Source of the DNA: Romboutsia weinsteinii
GTDB lineage: Bacteria > Bacillota > Clostridia > Peptostreptococcales > Peptostreptococcaceae
NCBI RefSeq assembly: GCF_002250835.2
Contig: NZ_NOJY02000007.1
Span: 1 to 64,000, forward strand
Length of the DNA: 64,000 bases
Reading direction: 5' to 3'
Shown here: positions 43,637-52,586 of the stretch, piece by piece
Position numbering within the stretch: position 1 is the stretch's first letter
Layout: each line of letters begins with the position of its first letter
Program-made: the position numbers and the translations under genes
The notes under the pieces: generated by a model
Databases searched by the model: none
The model's input: only the letters and a program-made list of their open reading frames with translations
What the model was told of the DNA's origin: nothing

Positions 43637-43677
43637 AAATAAAGGAGTACAAGTCTATTAACTGTACTCCTTTATTT
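43637..43677 (-). terminator. terminator of the class-V aminotransferase gene
   Basis: AATAAAGGAGTACA pairs perfectly with TGTACTCCTTTATT around an 11-nt loop. Confidence 0.92.
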
Positions 43678-43679
43678 CC

Positions 43680-44969
43680 CTATATTATTTGATTATTAGT
43701 ATTTGCTATATGCTCTAGTATATTTAAGAATTTATCTGCTTCCTCAATGGTATTATAAAGACCTAGACTAGCTCTTATCATACCTATCTTCCAATCATCA
43801 TCTAATATATCAATATATGAAATGCTAGATGTAACGCCAATAAGCCTATCTACATATGGATGAGCACAAAATTTACCACATCTTAATGCAATAGCATATT
43901 TATTAGCAAAATAACTAGCTACTTCCTCATAATTTTTATTCTTAATATTAAAGCTTATTACGCCTAGTCTATCATCGGTATTTTGAATATCACCATAACA
44001 TATAACATTTTTAATTTTATTAATTTCACCTAGAATATGATTCTTGATGTTATTTTCATGGTCAGAAATATTTTTAAATCCAATTTCTTTCAAGTCTTTT
44101 AGTGCTTTTGCCATTGCGATTACTCCAAAGAAGTTTTGTGTACCTGCTTCTAATCTATGTGGCACTTCTTCCCAAGTAACATATGAGTCAAAAACACCCT
44201 TAACGCAACCTCCACCTTTTAGAAATGGATTATTGCTATTTAAATCATCTTTAAGACCTATAATAGCACCACTTCCAAAAGGAGCATATGCTTTGTGGGC
44301 GGAAAAAACTAGAAAATCTATTTGATCTTCTTTATTGTGGCCTAACATATTTACTTCTCTATGAGCTACAATTTGTGCTCCATCTACAATGATTTGTGCT
44401 CCATATTTATGGCAGATTTGTGCAATCTTATTTATAGTATTTATATACCCAGTAACATTTGAAGCTGCAGTAATAGCTACATATTTTACATGACCGCAGT
44501 GCTTTATTAGCTTTCTTTCAATATCTTCTATCCTAACTCTCCCAAGTGTATCTGTTTCTACATATTCTACACTTGCAGCATACCTCCATGGTAAGTCATT
44601 AGCATGATGTTCCATCCTAGTTGTTAATACAATATCATCTTTATTTTTTATAAGAACTTTAGATAGTAAATTCAATCCTTCTGTTGTTGACTTTGTATAT
44701 ATTACTGTATGTGTATTAGAGTTTTTCAGATTAAAAAATTCTAGTAAATAGTCTCTTGCGGCTTCAAATTCTTCAGTGCAGTAATCTCCTTTTTGTCCAA
44801 GACCTCTAGCAATCGGACCATAGTTTTGTATATTTTTATTTACAATGTCTACTACACTTTTTAGTGGTGGAGTCGTTGCACCATTATCAAAGTTAATAGG
44901 CAAAGCATATTGATTATTTTCTAATTTAACTAAAGAATCTATGCCTTCAAATAAGTTTCTATAATTCAT
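43680..44969 (-). CDS. class-V aminotransferase, cysteine desulfurase-like
   Basis: PLP enzyme of the SufS/CsdA type, 429 residues. INFDNGATTPPLKSVVD at the N-terminus, TKSTTEGLNLL, RMEHHANDLPWR, the PLP Lys in FSAHKAYAPFGSG, and the active-site-Cys loop ALRCGKFCAHPY (the usual R-x-G-x-x-C). It probably releases sulfur from cysteine or acts on a related amino acid; no IscU/SufU scaffold is next to it, so the physiological acceptor is unknown. RBS AGGAGGG. Single transcription unit. Confidence 0.87.
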   Translation of the reverse strand: MNYRNLFEGIDSLVKLENNQYALPINFDNGATTPPLKSVVDIVNKNIQNYGPIARGLGQKGDYCTEEFEAARDYLLEFFNLKNSNTHTVIYTKSTTEGLNLLSKVLIKNKDDIVLTTRMEHHANDLPWRYAASVEYVETDTLGRVRIEDIERKLIKHCGHVKYVAITAASNVTGYINTINKIAQICHKYGAQIIVDGAQIVAHREVNMLGHNKEDQIDFLVFSAHKAYAPFGSGAIIGLKDDLNSNNPFLKGGGCVKGVFDSYVTWEEVPHRLEAGTQNFFGVIAMAKALKDLKEIGFKNISDHENNIKNHILGEINKIKNVICYGDIQNTDDRLGVISFNIKNKNYEEVASYFANKYAIALRCGKFCAHPYVDRLIGVTSSISYIDILDDDWKIGMIRASLGLYNTIEEADKFLNILEHIANTNNQII

Positions 44970-45075
44970 TTACAACCCTCCTATATTAATATATGATACT
45001 ACTAATAATATGTTCATTTCTTGTCGATTTATATACATATATTAATATAAAAAGGATATATTTCTAATTAATCTT

Positions 45076-45858
45076 TCAGATATTATATTTAGTACTTTTT
45101 ATAGTTAATTTATATAATACATAGTAGCAAATAGCTATGACTAATATTGAATAAACTGCTGTAATATAATTACTATCTATTGAGTAAGTAAATACTTGAA
45201 AACAAGCATTATCCATGGCATGAAATAATATACATATCCACACACTTCTAGTCTTTATATATAGTAATGATAGTAAGAGAGACGATGCTATGCAGCTTAT
45301 AAAAAAAGTAATGAAATTTAGTTTTTGTTGGGGTGATCCAATTACAAACCACATAGGTATATGCCACACACTCCATATTATTCCAATAAGGAGTGAACTC
45401 TTAGTTACTGATAACTTTTTTAATAAATTAGGCAGTAAAAAACCTCTCCATCCAATTTCTTCAATACCTCCAGCAAATATCATCATCGGTGCAAATATTA
45501 GTATATAATATAATGGCAAGGATAGCATGTCTTCACTACCTCCATTAACTACAGAAATTACGTAAGGCGGTATCCATAAAATTAATATACATACTAAAGC
45601 ATATAAATAATACAAAATATTAATTTTAATATTAATTACTTTAATAAAGAATTCTATACACTCTTTTTTAGTATAGTAACATGCTATTGTTATAATAGCT
45701 GATATGGCAGGAGAATATCCAGCTATTGCGTATATACTTATAAAAATAGGATTATCAAAGTCTAACATATGTAATTGAGTTATCAATATAGAGATACCAT
45801 AGAATATAGTGCTAAACATTAATAATATTATTAGAAAGCACCTCAATTGCTTAGTCAT
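45076..45858 (-). CDS. CPBP family intramembrane metalloprotease
   Basis: Integral membrane protein with about eight helices and the CPBP (Abi/Rce1-like) motifs: EExxxR in GGIEEIGWRGFLLPNL, the second-motif histidine in IWSVWHIPMWF, and H-A-M-D-N in ILFHAMDNACF. Members process CAAX-type proteins or give bacteriocin immunity; the substrate here is unknown. I chose the ATG at 45858 (260 aa) with GGAGGG 7 nt upstream; a frame extension to 45912 crosses a terminator hairpin (45887-45912). A decayed relative lies at 9381-9641. Confidence 0.9.
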   Translation of the reverse strand: MTKQLRCFLIILLMFSTIFYGISILITQLHMLDFDNPIFISIYAIAGYSPAISAIITIACYYTKKECIEFFIKVINIKINILYYLYALVCILILWIPPYVISVVNGGSEDMLSLPLYYILIFAPMMIFAGGIEEIGWRGFLLPNLLKKLSVTKSSLLIGIIWSVWHIPMWFVIGSPQQKLNFITFFISCIASSLLLSLLYIKTRSVWICILFHAMDNACFQVFTYSIDSNYITAVYSILVIAICYYVLYKLTIKSTKYNI

Positions 45859-45886
45859 ATTATCCCTCCTATATTTGCGTATACAA

Positions 45887-45915
45887 AAATTGAGGAGCTT
45901 AACACTCCCCAATTT
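45887..45915 (-). terminator. terminator of the upstream lipoprotein gene
   Basis: AAATTG-AG-GGAG...CTCC-CCAATTT hairpin (AAATTGAGGAG with CTCCCCAATTT), A/T tracts both sides, between the 46011-46430 gene and the CPBP gene. Confidence 0.75.
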
Positions 45916-46010
45916 ATATTTTAATATGATGTAGAATACAATTAGTATAACCTCTATTTGAAATAGTATTATAAGTAAGATTATGTTGATAATAAAATTA
46001 CTTACATTAT

Positions 46011-46430
46011 TTATATTCGATATACATTTTTAAAATTCTCACTTTTATTATTAACTTTAAGATTTATTTCATCGAATATATCTTCATTAAGACTACTGAT
46101 TATATATAATATACCTTGTTTATTATTTAGTTTAGTATTAGACTCAGCATGGATTTCAAGAGTATTGTCAACTAGGTTACAATATATATTGCTGTATAAA
46201 TTGTTCACACCATTAAAATAAATATACTTGTTTGAATTAGTTTCTATAATATATACTCCATCTTCTAAGTTTTTATCACTTATTATTTCTTTAATTTTAT
46301 TATTGTTAATCATTGGTATATCAATTAAGTCAAGAGAAACTAGATTTATGTCAGGTTCTTTTGTACATCCTATTGCAAACAAAGCACTAGCTAGTAGTGT
46401 TATCATTAAAATTATTATTCTTTTTATCAA
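46011..46430 (-). CDS. small putative lipoprotein
   Basis: About 139 residues from a TTG at 46430, with AAGAAAGG about 10 nt upstream; an ATG at 46466 would give 151 residues but has a worse N-terminus. Signal peptide IIILMITLLASALFAIGC ends in a lipobox (Cys at 22 in the short form). The rest is Asn/Ile/Leu-rich with a beta pattern and no recognised domain. Function unknown; terminator at 45887. Confidence 0.6.
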   Translation of the reverse strand: MIKRIIILMITLLASALFAIGCTKEPDINLVSLDLIDIPMINNNKIKEIISDKNLEDGVYIIETNSNKYIYFNGVNNLYSNIYCNLVDNTLEIHAESNTKLNNKQGILYIISSLNEDIFDEINLKVNNKSENFKNVYRI

Positions 46431-46565
46431 GTCATACCATACCTTTCTTAAGTAGTTTACTAACATTATAATCTATATATTGAATATAATTCCATACTTT
46501 TATAATAATATTAATTATATATACTCCATAATATTTATACAAGAAAATATATAAGTTCTATATAT

Positions 46566-46606
46566 AAAAATAGAGGATAAACATATTGAGTTTATCCTCT
46601 ATTTTT
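46566..46606 (-). terminator. VanY-like gene terminator
   Basis: AAAATAGAGGATAAAC pairs with GTTTATCCTCTATTTT; overlaps the stop codon region. Confidence 0.9.
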
Positions 46607-47348
46607 AATCATCTAAGTTATCATCTAAATCATCATCTTCATTATTATCAGAACTTCCGTCATACAACCCTAAGTATTCTTCTAATGTTAAGTCATTCAT
46701 TTTGAAGTTTTTGCTATGCTCTTTTCCTACATATCTATAGTGCCATGACTCGTGCATATATCCAGTTATGTGATCTTTATCTTCTGGATATCTTAGTACA
46801 AATCCAAACTTATATGCATTTTCATAAAGCCACTTTGCTTGAGCTGTATCATCAAACCAAACCCCTATAGATTTATTACTTTTACCTGTTGTAAAGTCAA
46901 AAGCCAATCCTGTCTGATGTTCGCTAAACCCAGCATGTGCTGAATAAGTATTTGCCTTTGATGAGCCGTCTCTATTAGCGTAGGTCTTAAATAGTTGAAC
47001 TTGATTATCATAAGACCTAAATCCACTTCTAACCTTTATAGCAATATTTTCTTTTTTTGCAGCAGCAATGATGTCATCTACAGCCTGTAAGGCCTCTTCT
47101 TCTAAGTCTGATTTGAAATTTCTTGGAAGTCCATAGTCTTTATTAACTACAACAATACCATCAATATATAAAGGGGCCTCTCCTTCAATATATTCACTTA
47201 CTTCATGTTCATTCTTTTCTTTTTCGATAACTTCTTCAGAACTTGATATATTAGTATTTTGAGCCTCAACTTTGTCTAAAGAGATAACTATATTAAATGA
47301 TGTAATTAGAACAGTTACTATTGAAAGCACTAAAACTAAAATTCTCAT
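46605..47348 (-). CDS. D-alanyl-D-alanine carboxypeptidase, VanY/M15B family
   Basis: Secreted or membrane-tethered zinc peptidase that trims D-Ala from peptidoglycan stems. 247 residues from the ATG at 47348 (AATGGGGGA upstream). Signal/anchor MRILVLVLSIVTVLITSFNIV, an acidic linker, then the M15 domain: VRSGFRSYDNQVQLF, the zinc motif SEHQTGLAFDF (H-x-x-x-x-x-x-D) and the C-terminal HESWHYRYVG with the catalytic Glu and third zinc His. The C-terminal tail is strongly acidic (Asp/Asn/Glu repeats). Confidence 0.92.
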   Translation of the reverse strand: MRILVLVLSIVTVLITSFNIVISLDKVEAQNTNISSSEEVIEKEKNEHEVSEYIEGEAPLYIDGIVVVNKDYGLPRNFKSDLEEEALQAVDDIIAAAKKENIAIKVRSGFRSYDNQVQLFKTYANRDGSSKANTYSAHAGFSEHQTGLAFDFTTGKSNKSIGVWFDDTAQAKWLYENAYKFGFVLRYPEDKDHITGYMHESWHYRYVGKEHSKNFKMNDLTLEEYLGLYDGSSDNNEDDDLDDNLDD

Positions 47349-47463
47349 TTTAAATCCCCCATTCATTGACGATAATACAATTATACATTATTCGTCGTAT
47401 TATGCAATGAATTATAGAAATTTTTTTGAATTTTAGTTATATTATCACAAAATGTAGAATTAT

Positions 47464-47510
47464 AACTATTATTTATATATTATTATCCAAATAATATATA
47501 AATAATAGTT
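47464..47510 (-). terminator. terminator of the metal exporter gene
   Basis: AACTATTATTTATATATT (18 bp) is perfectly complementary to 47493-47510; includes the stop codon at 47483. Confidence 0.8.
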
Positions 47511-48619
47511 CCGACAGCAATAGCTGGTATTGTTGTTACTACAGCTGCCCAGAAAGAAGATTTTTTATCCATTGCAAGTAATGGGAAAAGTGCATCTCCA
47601 TCTTGAGATATTGAATTTGCAATTACCGCACCTAAAGGAATTCCACCTTTTAAATAAAATGACATTAGTACTATTTGTACTCCACAACCTGGTATCAACC
47701 CTAAAGCAGCACCTATAATAACGCTTATTATACCACTAGTTAAAACCATATTTGCTATAACTTGTTCTCCACCAACTGATATAATAATTAAATCATATAT
47801 AAGATAAGCGAAATAGATCCACACAATTACAAAAGATATTTCTCCAACAGAGTGAATTAGCATTTCACTTAGAGATAATTTCTTATTTTCTTCTTCTCTT
47901 ATATTTGAGTTCTTAAATACCTTTTTAAAAGCAATCATATAGATAATAGATGATACTATACCAATACTTGCTATTAACTCCTCTAGCTCATGAATACTTT
48001 CAATCCATTCATACTCTAAGCCTGAGTGGGCAATTATCATAAATATAAAACCAATAAGTAATATGGCAATATAAATTTTATAACCTAATCCGTGAGTAAT
48101 AGTATATGCTAGAGAATTTATATTTCCATGATTATGTGCTATATGGCTATTACCTTCCTTCATATTCATAGTATTTTTGGATGATGTACTCCTTGCTAGA
48201 GCCTTTTTATTTTTGCTTTTTAAATTGAATCTGACTTCAAAATTATAAAGGTCTACAATATAACCTGTAATGATACCTGTAATAATACCTATAATCGTTA
48301 CAAATATATACATTTTAAAATTAGCAGAAATAAGTATAAATGCCGCATCTCCCATACTAGATATTAAACTAGCTACAACTGCACCAAAACTTAAATCTCC
48401 ACTTATATATAGTGGCATTATCGCAAGGCTACCACCACAACCTGGAATAGCTCCGATCAAAGAACCAATTAGAGGTTGTAGTTTTTTATTTTTAGTTAAT
48501 GCTTTCGTTATATTACCACTAGTTTTATAGTTTATATACCCAAATAAGAGTATAAAGAATCCAATCATAGAACCAACATGAAGAAAAGCTTCTTCTGCTG
48601 ATGATACAAAAAATTCCAT
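47483..48619 (-). CDS. putative manganese/heavy-metal exporter, ArsP_2-like
   Basis: Membrane protein of 378 residues with about ten helices and an internal duplication: IGAIPGCGGSLAIMPLYISG...SSMGDAAFIL in the first half and LGLIPGCGVQIVLMSFYLKG...SQDGDALFPLL in the second. The twin IPGCG motifs and the His-rich cytoplasmic loop (SHIAHNHGN) suit a metal permease; homologues are annotated as putative manganese transporters or ArsP_2 heavy-metal exporters. The substrate is not established. ATG with GGAGGT upstream. The promoter carries a Fur-family-like box (48718-48734). Confidence 0.8.
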   Translation of the reverse strand: MEFFVSSAEEAFLHVGSMIGFFILLFGYINYKTSGNITKALTKNKKLQPLIGSLIGAIPGCGGSLAIMPLYISGDLSFGAVVASLISSMGDAAFILISANFKMYIFVTIIGIITGIITGYIVDLYNFEVRFNLKSKNKKALARSTSSKNTMNMKEGNSHIAHNHGNINSLAYTITHGLGYKIYIAILLIGFIFMIIAHSGLEYEWIESIHELEELIASIGIVSSIIYMIAFKKVFKNSNIREEENKKLSLSEMLIHSVGEISFVIVWIYFAYLIYDLIIISVGGEQVIANMVLTSGIISVIIGAALGLIPGCGVQIVLMSFYLKGGIPLGAVIANSISQDGDALFPLLAMDKKSSFWAAVVTTIPAIAVGTIIYILFG

Positions 48620-48639
48620 AGTTTTACCTCCATTTATTC

Positions 48640-48680
48640 AGTTATCAAAGTTAACTTAAATAGAAAAACTATTGATAACT
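48640..48680 (-). other. 5'-UTR hairpin before the metal exporter gene
   Basis: AGTTATCAA (48640-48648) and TTGATAACT (48672-48680) are perfect 9-bp complements flanking a 23-nt loop, between the promoter and the start codon. It could stabilise the mRNA or be part of a regulatory leader; no known riboswitch core is visible. Confidence 0.45.
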
Positions 48681-48705
48681 ATTTTCATTTACAAAATATA
48701 CTGTT

Positions 48706-48734
48706 ATTATACAGAAGTCGATAATCATTGTCAA
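48706..48734 (-). promoter_or_regulatory. metal exporter promoter with Fur-family-like operator
   Basis: On the minus strand: -35 TTGACA (48729-48734), 17-bp spacer, -10 TATAAT (48706-48711), both perfect. GATAATCATTGTC (6-1-6 dyad, 48720-48732) overlaps the -35, close to the core GATAATNATTATC of Fur/Zur/PerR-type sites. Metal-responsive control is inferred. Confidence 0.7.
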
Positions 48735-48769
48735 TTAATATCTAAATTAAAGAATATGAATTGACAAAT

Positions 48770-48813
48770 TAAAAAGTGTGTAATTCAATATGATTGAAGT
48801 TACACACTTTTTA
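48770..48813 (-). terminator. ispH operon terminator
   Basis: AAAAAGTGTGTAA pairs perfectly with TTACACACTTTTT, long AT loop. It ends the leftward unit running from the phosphatase/baiN region to ispH. Confidence 0.92.
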
Positions 48814-48826
48814 TGATAAAAAATTA

Positions 48827-49666
48827 TTATAATGATTCAACAAAGTCTATTACTTCTTTTATAATCCAATCTGGAGTAGATGCACCAGCTGTAAGACCTA
48901 TCAAACTATAGCTTTTAAGATCTTCAATAGCTAATTCATCGCAAGTTTCGATTGCAAATGTAGGAACATACTCTTTACATATTTGCACTAACTTTTGAGT
49001 ATTAGAACTATGTTTTCCTCCTACAACAATCATGCAATCTACTTCATTAGACAACTCTTTAGCAGCTTCTTGTCTAACTTTTGTAGCAGAACAGATAGTA
49101 TTATTAAAAATAATATCATTAAGCTTAAGAGATAATTGTTCTACTATATTTTTATACAAATCTAAATTAATTGTAGTTTGAGCTACCACACAATACTTAT
49201 AAGAACTATCTAATTCTATGCTGTTTAGATCTTCAATATTCTTAATTATTATAGCAGAATTATTACACCATCCATTTATACCTATTACCTCAGGGTGGTT
49301 CTTATCTCCGATAACTATTATATTATAACCTTGATTATAGTTGTCTCTAACAATGTAATGTATTTTTTTTACGAATGGGCATGTAGTATCTACAACATTA
49401 ATGTCTTTATTTTTAGCAGTTGTATATATTTCCTCTGATACACCATGGGATCTTATTATCATATGGTTTTGAGAAGGAATATTTTCTATTTCTTCCACAG
49501 TTTTAAGACCTTTTTCTTCATATTTTGAAACAGCCTGCTTATTATGGATAATAGGTCCTAATGCATATATATTATCTGAATGTTGTTCTACTTCATCCCA
49601 TGCCATCTTCATTGCTCTTTTTACTCCAAAGCAAAAGCCTGCATTTTTTGCTATTTTAACCTTCAT
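48827..49666 (-). CDS. ispH: HMB-PP reductase IspH
   Basis: [4Fe-4S] enzyme making IPP and DMAPP, the last step of the MEP isoprenoid pathway. 279 residues. Cluster cysteines: C12 in KNAGFCFGVKRA, one in DTTCPFVKK and one in NTICSATKVRQ; substrate residues include IIHNKQ, RSHGV, GDKNHPEV, AGASTPDWII. No fused S1 ribosomal domain is present, unlike the form in some clostridia. ATG 49666 with GGGG upstream. It follows plsC by 14 bp in a leftward cluster with cmk and aroH. Confidence 0.97.
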   Translation of the reverse strand: MKVKIAKNAGFCFGVKRAMKMAWDEVEQHSDNIYALGPIIHNKQAVSKYEEKGLKTVEEIENIPSQNHMIIRSHGVSEEIYTTAKNKDINVVDTTCPFVKKIHYIVRDNYNQGYNIIVIGDKNHPEVIGINGWCNNSAIIIKNIEDLNSIELDSSYKYCVVAQTTINLDLYKNIVEQLSLKLNDIIFNNTICSATKVRQEAAKELSNEVDCMIVVGGKHSSNTQKLVQICKEYVPTFAIETCDELAIEDLKSYSLIGLTAGASTPDWIIKEVIDFVESL

Positions 49667-49680
49667 AGTAACCCCCTACC

Positions 49681-50271
49681 TTAGTGTCTATAGTAGTTTT
49701 CTTTAACAACCTCTAATACATTTTGAGAAAGTCTTTCATGATCTTCACTCGTAAGTTTTTCTTTAAAGTATTCTTCAAATGATATTGGTTTATCAATGTA
49801 TATTGTTACTTTGTTAAATAACTTATAATTAGAAATTATAGAAATTGGAACTACCGATGCCTTTCCTTTAATCGCGAATACAGAAAGTCCAGGTTTTGCT
49901 TTTCCAAATTCAGGCCCTTTCATCCTAGTTCCTTCTGGGAATATTCCAACTACATAACCATCTTTGATAGCTCTTAATATAGTTTTAATACTAGATACAT
50001 CTGGCTTCTCTCTATTTATAGGTATAACATGTAACTTATTTAGTATATACCCCAAAGGCTTTATGTTAAAAAGTTCTTTTTTTGCTATAGCTGCTACTGT
50101 TCTATTTTTCACAGCTGCTGCTACAAAAATTGGGTCAAGATTTGACTTATGGTTTGCAGCTAAAACTACATTTCCCTCATTAGGAATATTCTCTAATCCT
50201 ATTACTTCATATTTAAATAATATTTTAGAAAATCCTCTAAAAATTGATGTGACAAATTTATAAAAACTCAC
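49681..50271 (-). CDS. plsC: 1-acyl-sn-glycerol-3-phosphate acyltransferase
   Basis: Acylates lysophosphatidic acid in membrane phospholipid synthesis. 196 residues, GTG start with AAGGGAGAT upstream. The catalytic H-x4-D (NHKSNLDP, about residues 41-48), the LGYIL..HVIPINREKPD block and GIFPEGTRMKGPE are present; a hydrophobic N-terminal segment anchors it to the membrane. Lies 23 bp after cmk. Confidence 0.95.
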   Translation of the reverse strand: MSFYKFVTSIFRGFSKILFKYEVIGLENIPNEGNVVLAANHKSNLDPIFVAAAVKNRTVAAIAKKELFNIKPLGYILNKLHVIPINREKPDVSSIKTILRAIKDGYVVGIFPEGTRMKGPEFGKAKPGLSVFAIKGKASVVPISIISNYKLFNKVTIYIDKPISFEEYFKEKLTSEDHERLSQNVLEVVKENYYRH

Positions 50272-50293
50272 ACTTATCTCCCTTCAAGACCAT

Positions 50294-50941
50294 TTATTTT
50301 ATTTTAGATAACACAGACTCTACAACTTCCTCTATAGCCTTACCAGTTGTATCTATCTCGATTGCATCTTCAGCTTTTACAAGTGGTGCAAACTCTCTAC
50401 TTGAGTCAATATCATCTCTCTTTATAATATCTGCTATTATTTCTTCAAGTGTAGTATTATACCCTTTTTCACAAAGCTCCTTATATCTTCTATTTCCTCT
50501 CTCTTCTGGTGTTGCTATTAAAAAGAACTTATAATCTGCATTTGGAAATACGTAAGAACCGATATCTCTTCCATCTAGAATAACTGAATTTCTAGTACCG
50601 ATTTCTCTTTGTACATCAACCATTAAAAATCTTACTTCTTTTATCTTTGCAACATTTGATACATTATTGCTTACTTCTATAGTTCTTATTTCATCATTAA
50701 TAGTTATTCCGTCTAAATATATATTGTTATCTCTAAAATCTATATCTGTAGATTTGGCAATTTCTATTACATGTTCTTCATTTTCTATATCAATATTATT
50801 TTTTAAACATTTGTATGTAATTGCTCTATACATTGCACCTGTATCAATATAATTGATGTTTAACTTTTCTGCTATTATTTTTGCTATTGTACTTTTCCCA
50901 GCTCCTGCTGGTCCATCTACTGCTATAACTAAATTTTTCAT
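50294..50941 (-). CDS. cmk: cytidylate kinase
   Basis: Phosphorylates CMP/dCMP. 215 residues. P-loop AVDGPAGAGKSTIAKIIA, NMP-binding region YIDTGAMYRAITYK, LDGRDIGSYVFPNADYKFFLIAT and the RDDIDSSREFAPLVKA lid are intact. ATG with AGGAGAAAC upstream. First in the cmk-plsC-ispH group that is widespread in Clostridia. Confidence 0.97.
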   Translation of the reverse strand: MKNLVIAVDGPAGAGKSTIAKIIAEKLNINYIDTGAMYRAITYKCLKNNIDIENEEHVIEIAKSTDIDFRDNNIYLDGITINDEIRTIEVSNNVSNVAKIKEVRFLMVDVQREIGTRNSVILDGRDIGSYVFPNADYKFFLIATPEERGNRRYKELCEKGYNTTLEEIIADIIKRDDIDSSREFAPLVKAEDAIEIDTTGKAIEEVVESVLSKIK

Positions 50942-50992
50942 TCTTGTTTCTCCTGTATAATTATTTATGATATCTAAGTTTATAACCTAAAG

Positions 50993-51355
50993 CTAATTAA
51001 TATCTGTTCTTAAAACCTTTGCGTTATTTAAATACACATGTCTTATATCTTTTTTACTTTTATCAGTATTTATATATATTAAAGCTCTTATGCATTTTTG
51101 AAGGCTTCCTTCAATATATTTTTCCTCAAAATTTAATAGTGGAACGTCAGTAATATTTAGTATTTCTCTTACTGCAACTGCTGGATAAGCTTTATCTAAA
51201 TCTCTTGTCATAGTGAAATTTATACTTATTATATCTTCAACGTCTATATTGTTTTCATCTATTATTGTTTTGATTAATGTAGCACTTTCAGTTAAAATTT
51301 CATTTCTTTCATTTTGAGATACTGTTGTTGCTCCTCTTATTCCTTGTACTTTCAT
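50993..51355 (-). CDS. aroH: chorismate mutase, AroH type
   Basis: Converts chorismate to prephenate for Phe/Tyr synthesis; monofunctional trimeric BsCM class. 120 residues. N-terminal VQGIRGATTVSQNERNEIL with the conserved Arg7-like residue, ISINFTMTRDLDKAYPAVAVRE with the second catalytic Arg, and C-terminal VYLNNAKVLRTD. Spaced 8 bp after the BaiN-like gene; RBS AGGTGAT. Confidence 0.96.
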   Translation of the reverse strand: MKVQGIRGATTVSQNERNEILTESATLIKTIIDENNIDVEDIISINFTMTRDLDKAYPAVAVREILNITDVPLLNFEEKYIEGSLQKCIRALIYINTDKSKKDIRHVYLNNAKVLRTDIN

Positions 51356-51363
51356 TTTATCAC

Positions 51364-52575
51364 CTATACACTTATTCCTGCTAGGTAGCCTGTTGAGAAT
51401 GCAATTTGTAAATTATATCCACCTGTTTCTGCATCTACGTCTATTACCTCACCTGTTAGGAATAGATTTTTTATTATTTTACTTTCCATTGTAGAAGAGT
51501 TTATATCTTTAACACTTACTCCTCCACTAGTCACCATGGATACTTTTATACCTCTGCTTCCATTACATGTAAGCTGCATATTTTTAAGATATTCTATGAT
51601 CTTTGATTCATCTGATTTAGACAGTTCATTTGCTTTTTTATCCGATAATTCTAGCAAATCAAATATCTCTTTTAAGAAATTCGATGGAAGTATACCTTTT
51701 AAATTATTTAATACATTTTTATTTGGAGTTTCTCTCATAATTTTAGAAATCTCTTCATTAGTCATCTTAGGTAAGAAATCTATATTTAAAGATACTTCTT
51801 CATTTTCAATCACCTTGTTTATATAAGATGAAGTTATCAGCACACAAGGTCCACTTATTCCAAAGTGAGTGAATATCATATCTCCAACCTTTGACATCTT
51901 CCTTTTTTTTATCTTAAATGATATTTCAACATCTTGCATCGAAATACCTTGCAAGTTTTTTACCCACCCTTCTTTTATAGTAAGTGGAGTAAGAGCTGGA
52001 TAAAGCTTATTAATAGAATGCTTATGTTTCTGAAGAATCTGATACATACTACCATCTGATCCTGTATGAGCATGACTTTTTCCACCAGTAGATATTATAA
52101 CTTTATCAGCGTAAATTTTATCTCCATCTTCACACACTACGCCTTTTATAATATCATTTTCTACTATTAAATCTACGACTCTTTTATTATATAAAATATC
52201 CACATTTCTAGTTATTAAGTCATTTCTTAATGCTTCAATTACTTCTATAGATTTATCACTTTTTGTATAGACTTTATGATCATTGAAGTCTTCAACTTTA
52301 TATTCTAAATTGTTTTCTTTAAAATAGTTAAGTAGGTCTGTGTTTGTAAAACTATAAAAACTACTATATAAAAACTTCTTATTTGTTACTACCTTTTCAA
52401 AGAAATCTTCTATATCTCTATTATTAGTGATGTTACATCTTCCTCCGCCTGTAACTTTAAGCTTCTTACCTAGTTCTTCATTTCTTTCTAATAATATAGT
52501 ATTATGAGTCTTTGATGCTGCTAGAGCTGCCATCATCCCAGATGGACCTCCTCCAACTACTATTACCTTTGACAT
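51364..52575 (-). CDS. flavoprotein, HI0933/BaiN-like
   Basis: FAD-binding oxidoreductase of the HI0933-like (YhiN/BaiN) family, 403 residues. N-terminal Rossmann GGGPSGMMAALAA, RNEELGKKLKVTGGGRCNITN with the characteristic GGGRCNxTN, the middle ISTGGKSHAHTGSDGSMYQI, and the C-terminal SGGVSVKDINSSTMESK...GEVIDVDAETGGYNLQIAFSTG. Some clostridial members reduce bile acid intermediates (BaiN); most have unknown substrate, so no narrow function is claimed. RBS AAGGAGAA. Confidence 0.93.
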   Translation of the reverse strand: MSKVIVVGGGPSGMMAALAASKTHNTILLERNEELGKKLKVTGGGRCNITNNRDIEDFFEKVVTNKKFLYSSFYSFTNTDLLNYFKENNLEYKVEDFNDHKVYTKSDKSIEVIEALRNDLITRNVDILYNKRVVDLIVENDIIKGVVCEDGDKIYADKVIISTGGKSHAHTGSDGSMYQILQKHKHSINKLYPALTPLTIKEGWVKNLQGISMQDVEISFKIKKRKMSKVGDMIFTHFGISGPCVLITSSYINKVIENEEVSLNIDFLPKMTNEEISKIMRETPNKNVLNNLKGILPSNFLKEIFDLLELSDKKANELSKSDESKIIEYLKNMQLTCNGSRGIKVSMVTSGGVSVKDINSSTMESKIIKNLFLTGEVIDVDAETGGYNLQIAFSTGYLAGISV

Positions 52576-52586
52576 GATTTTTCTCC

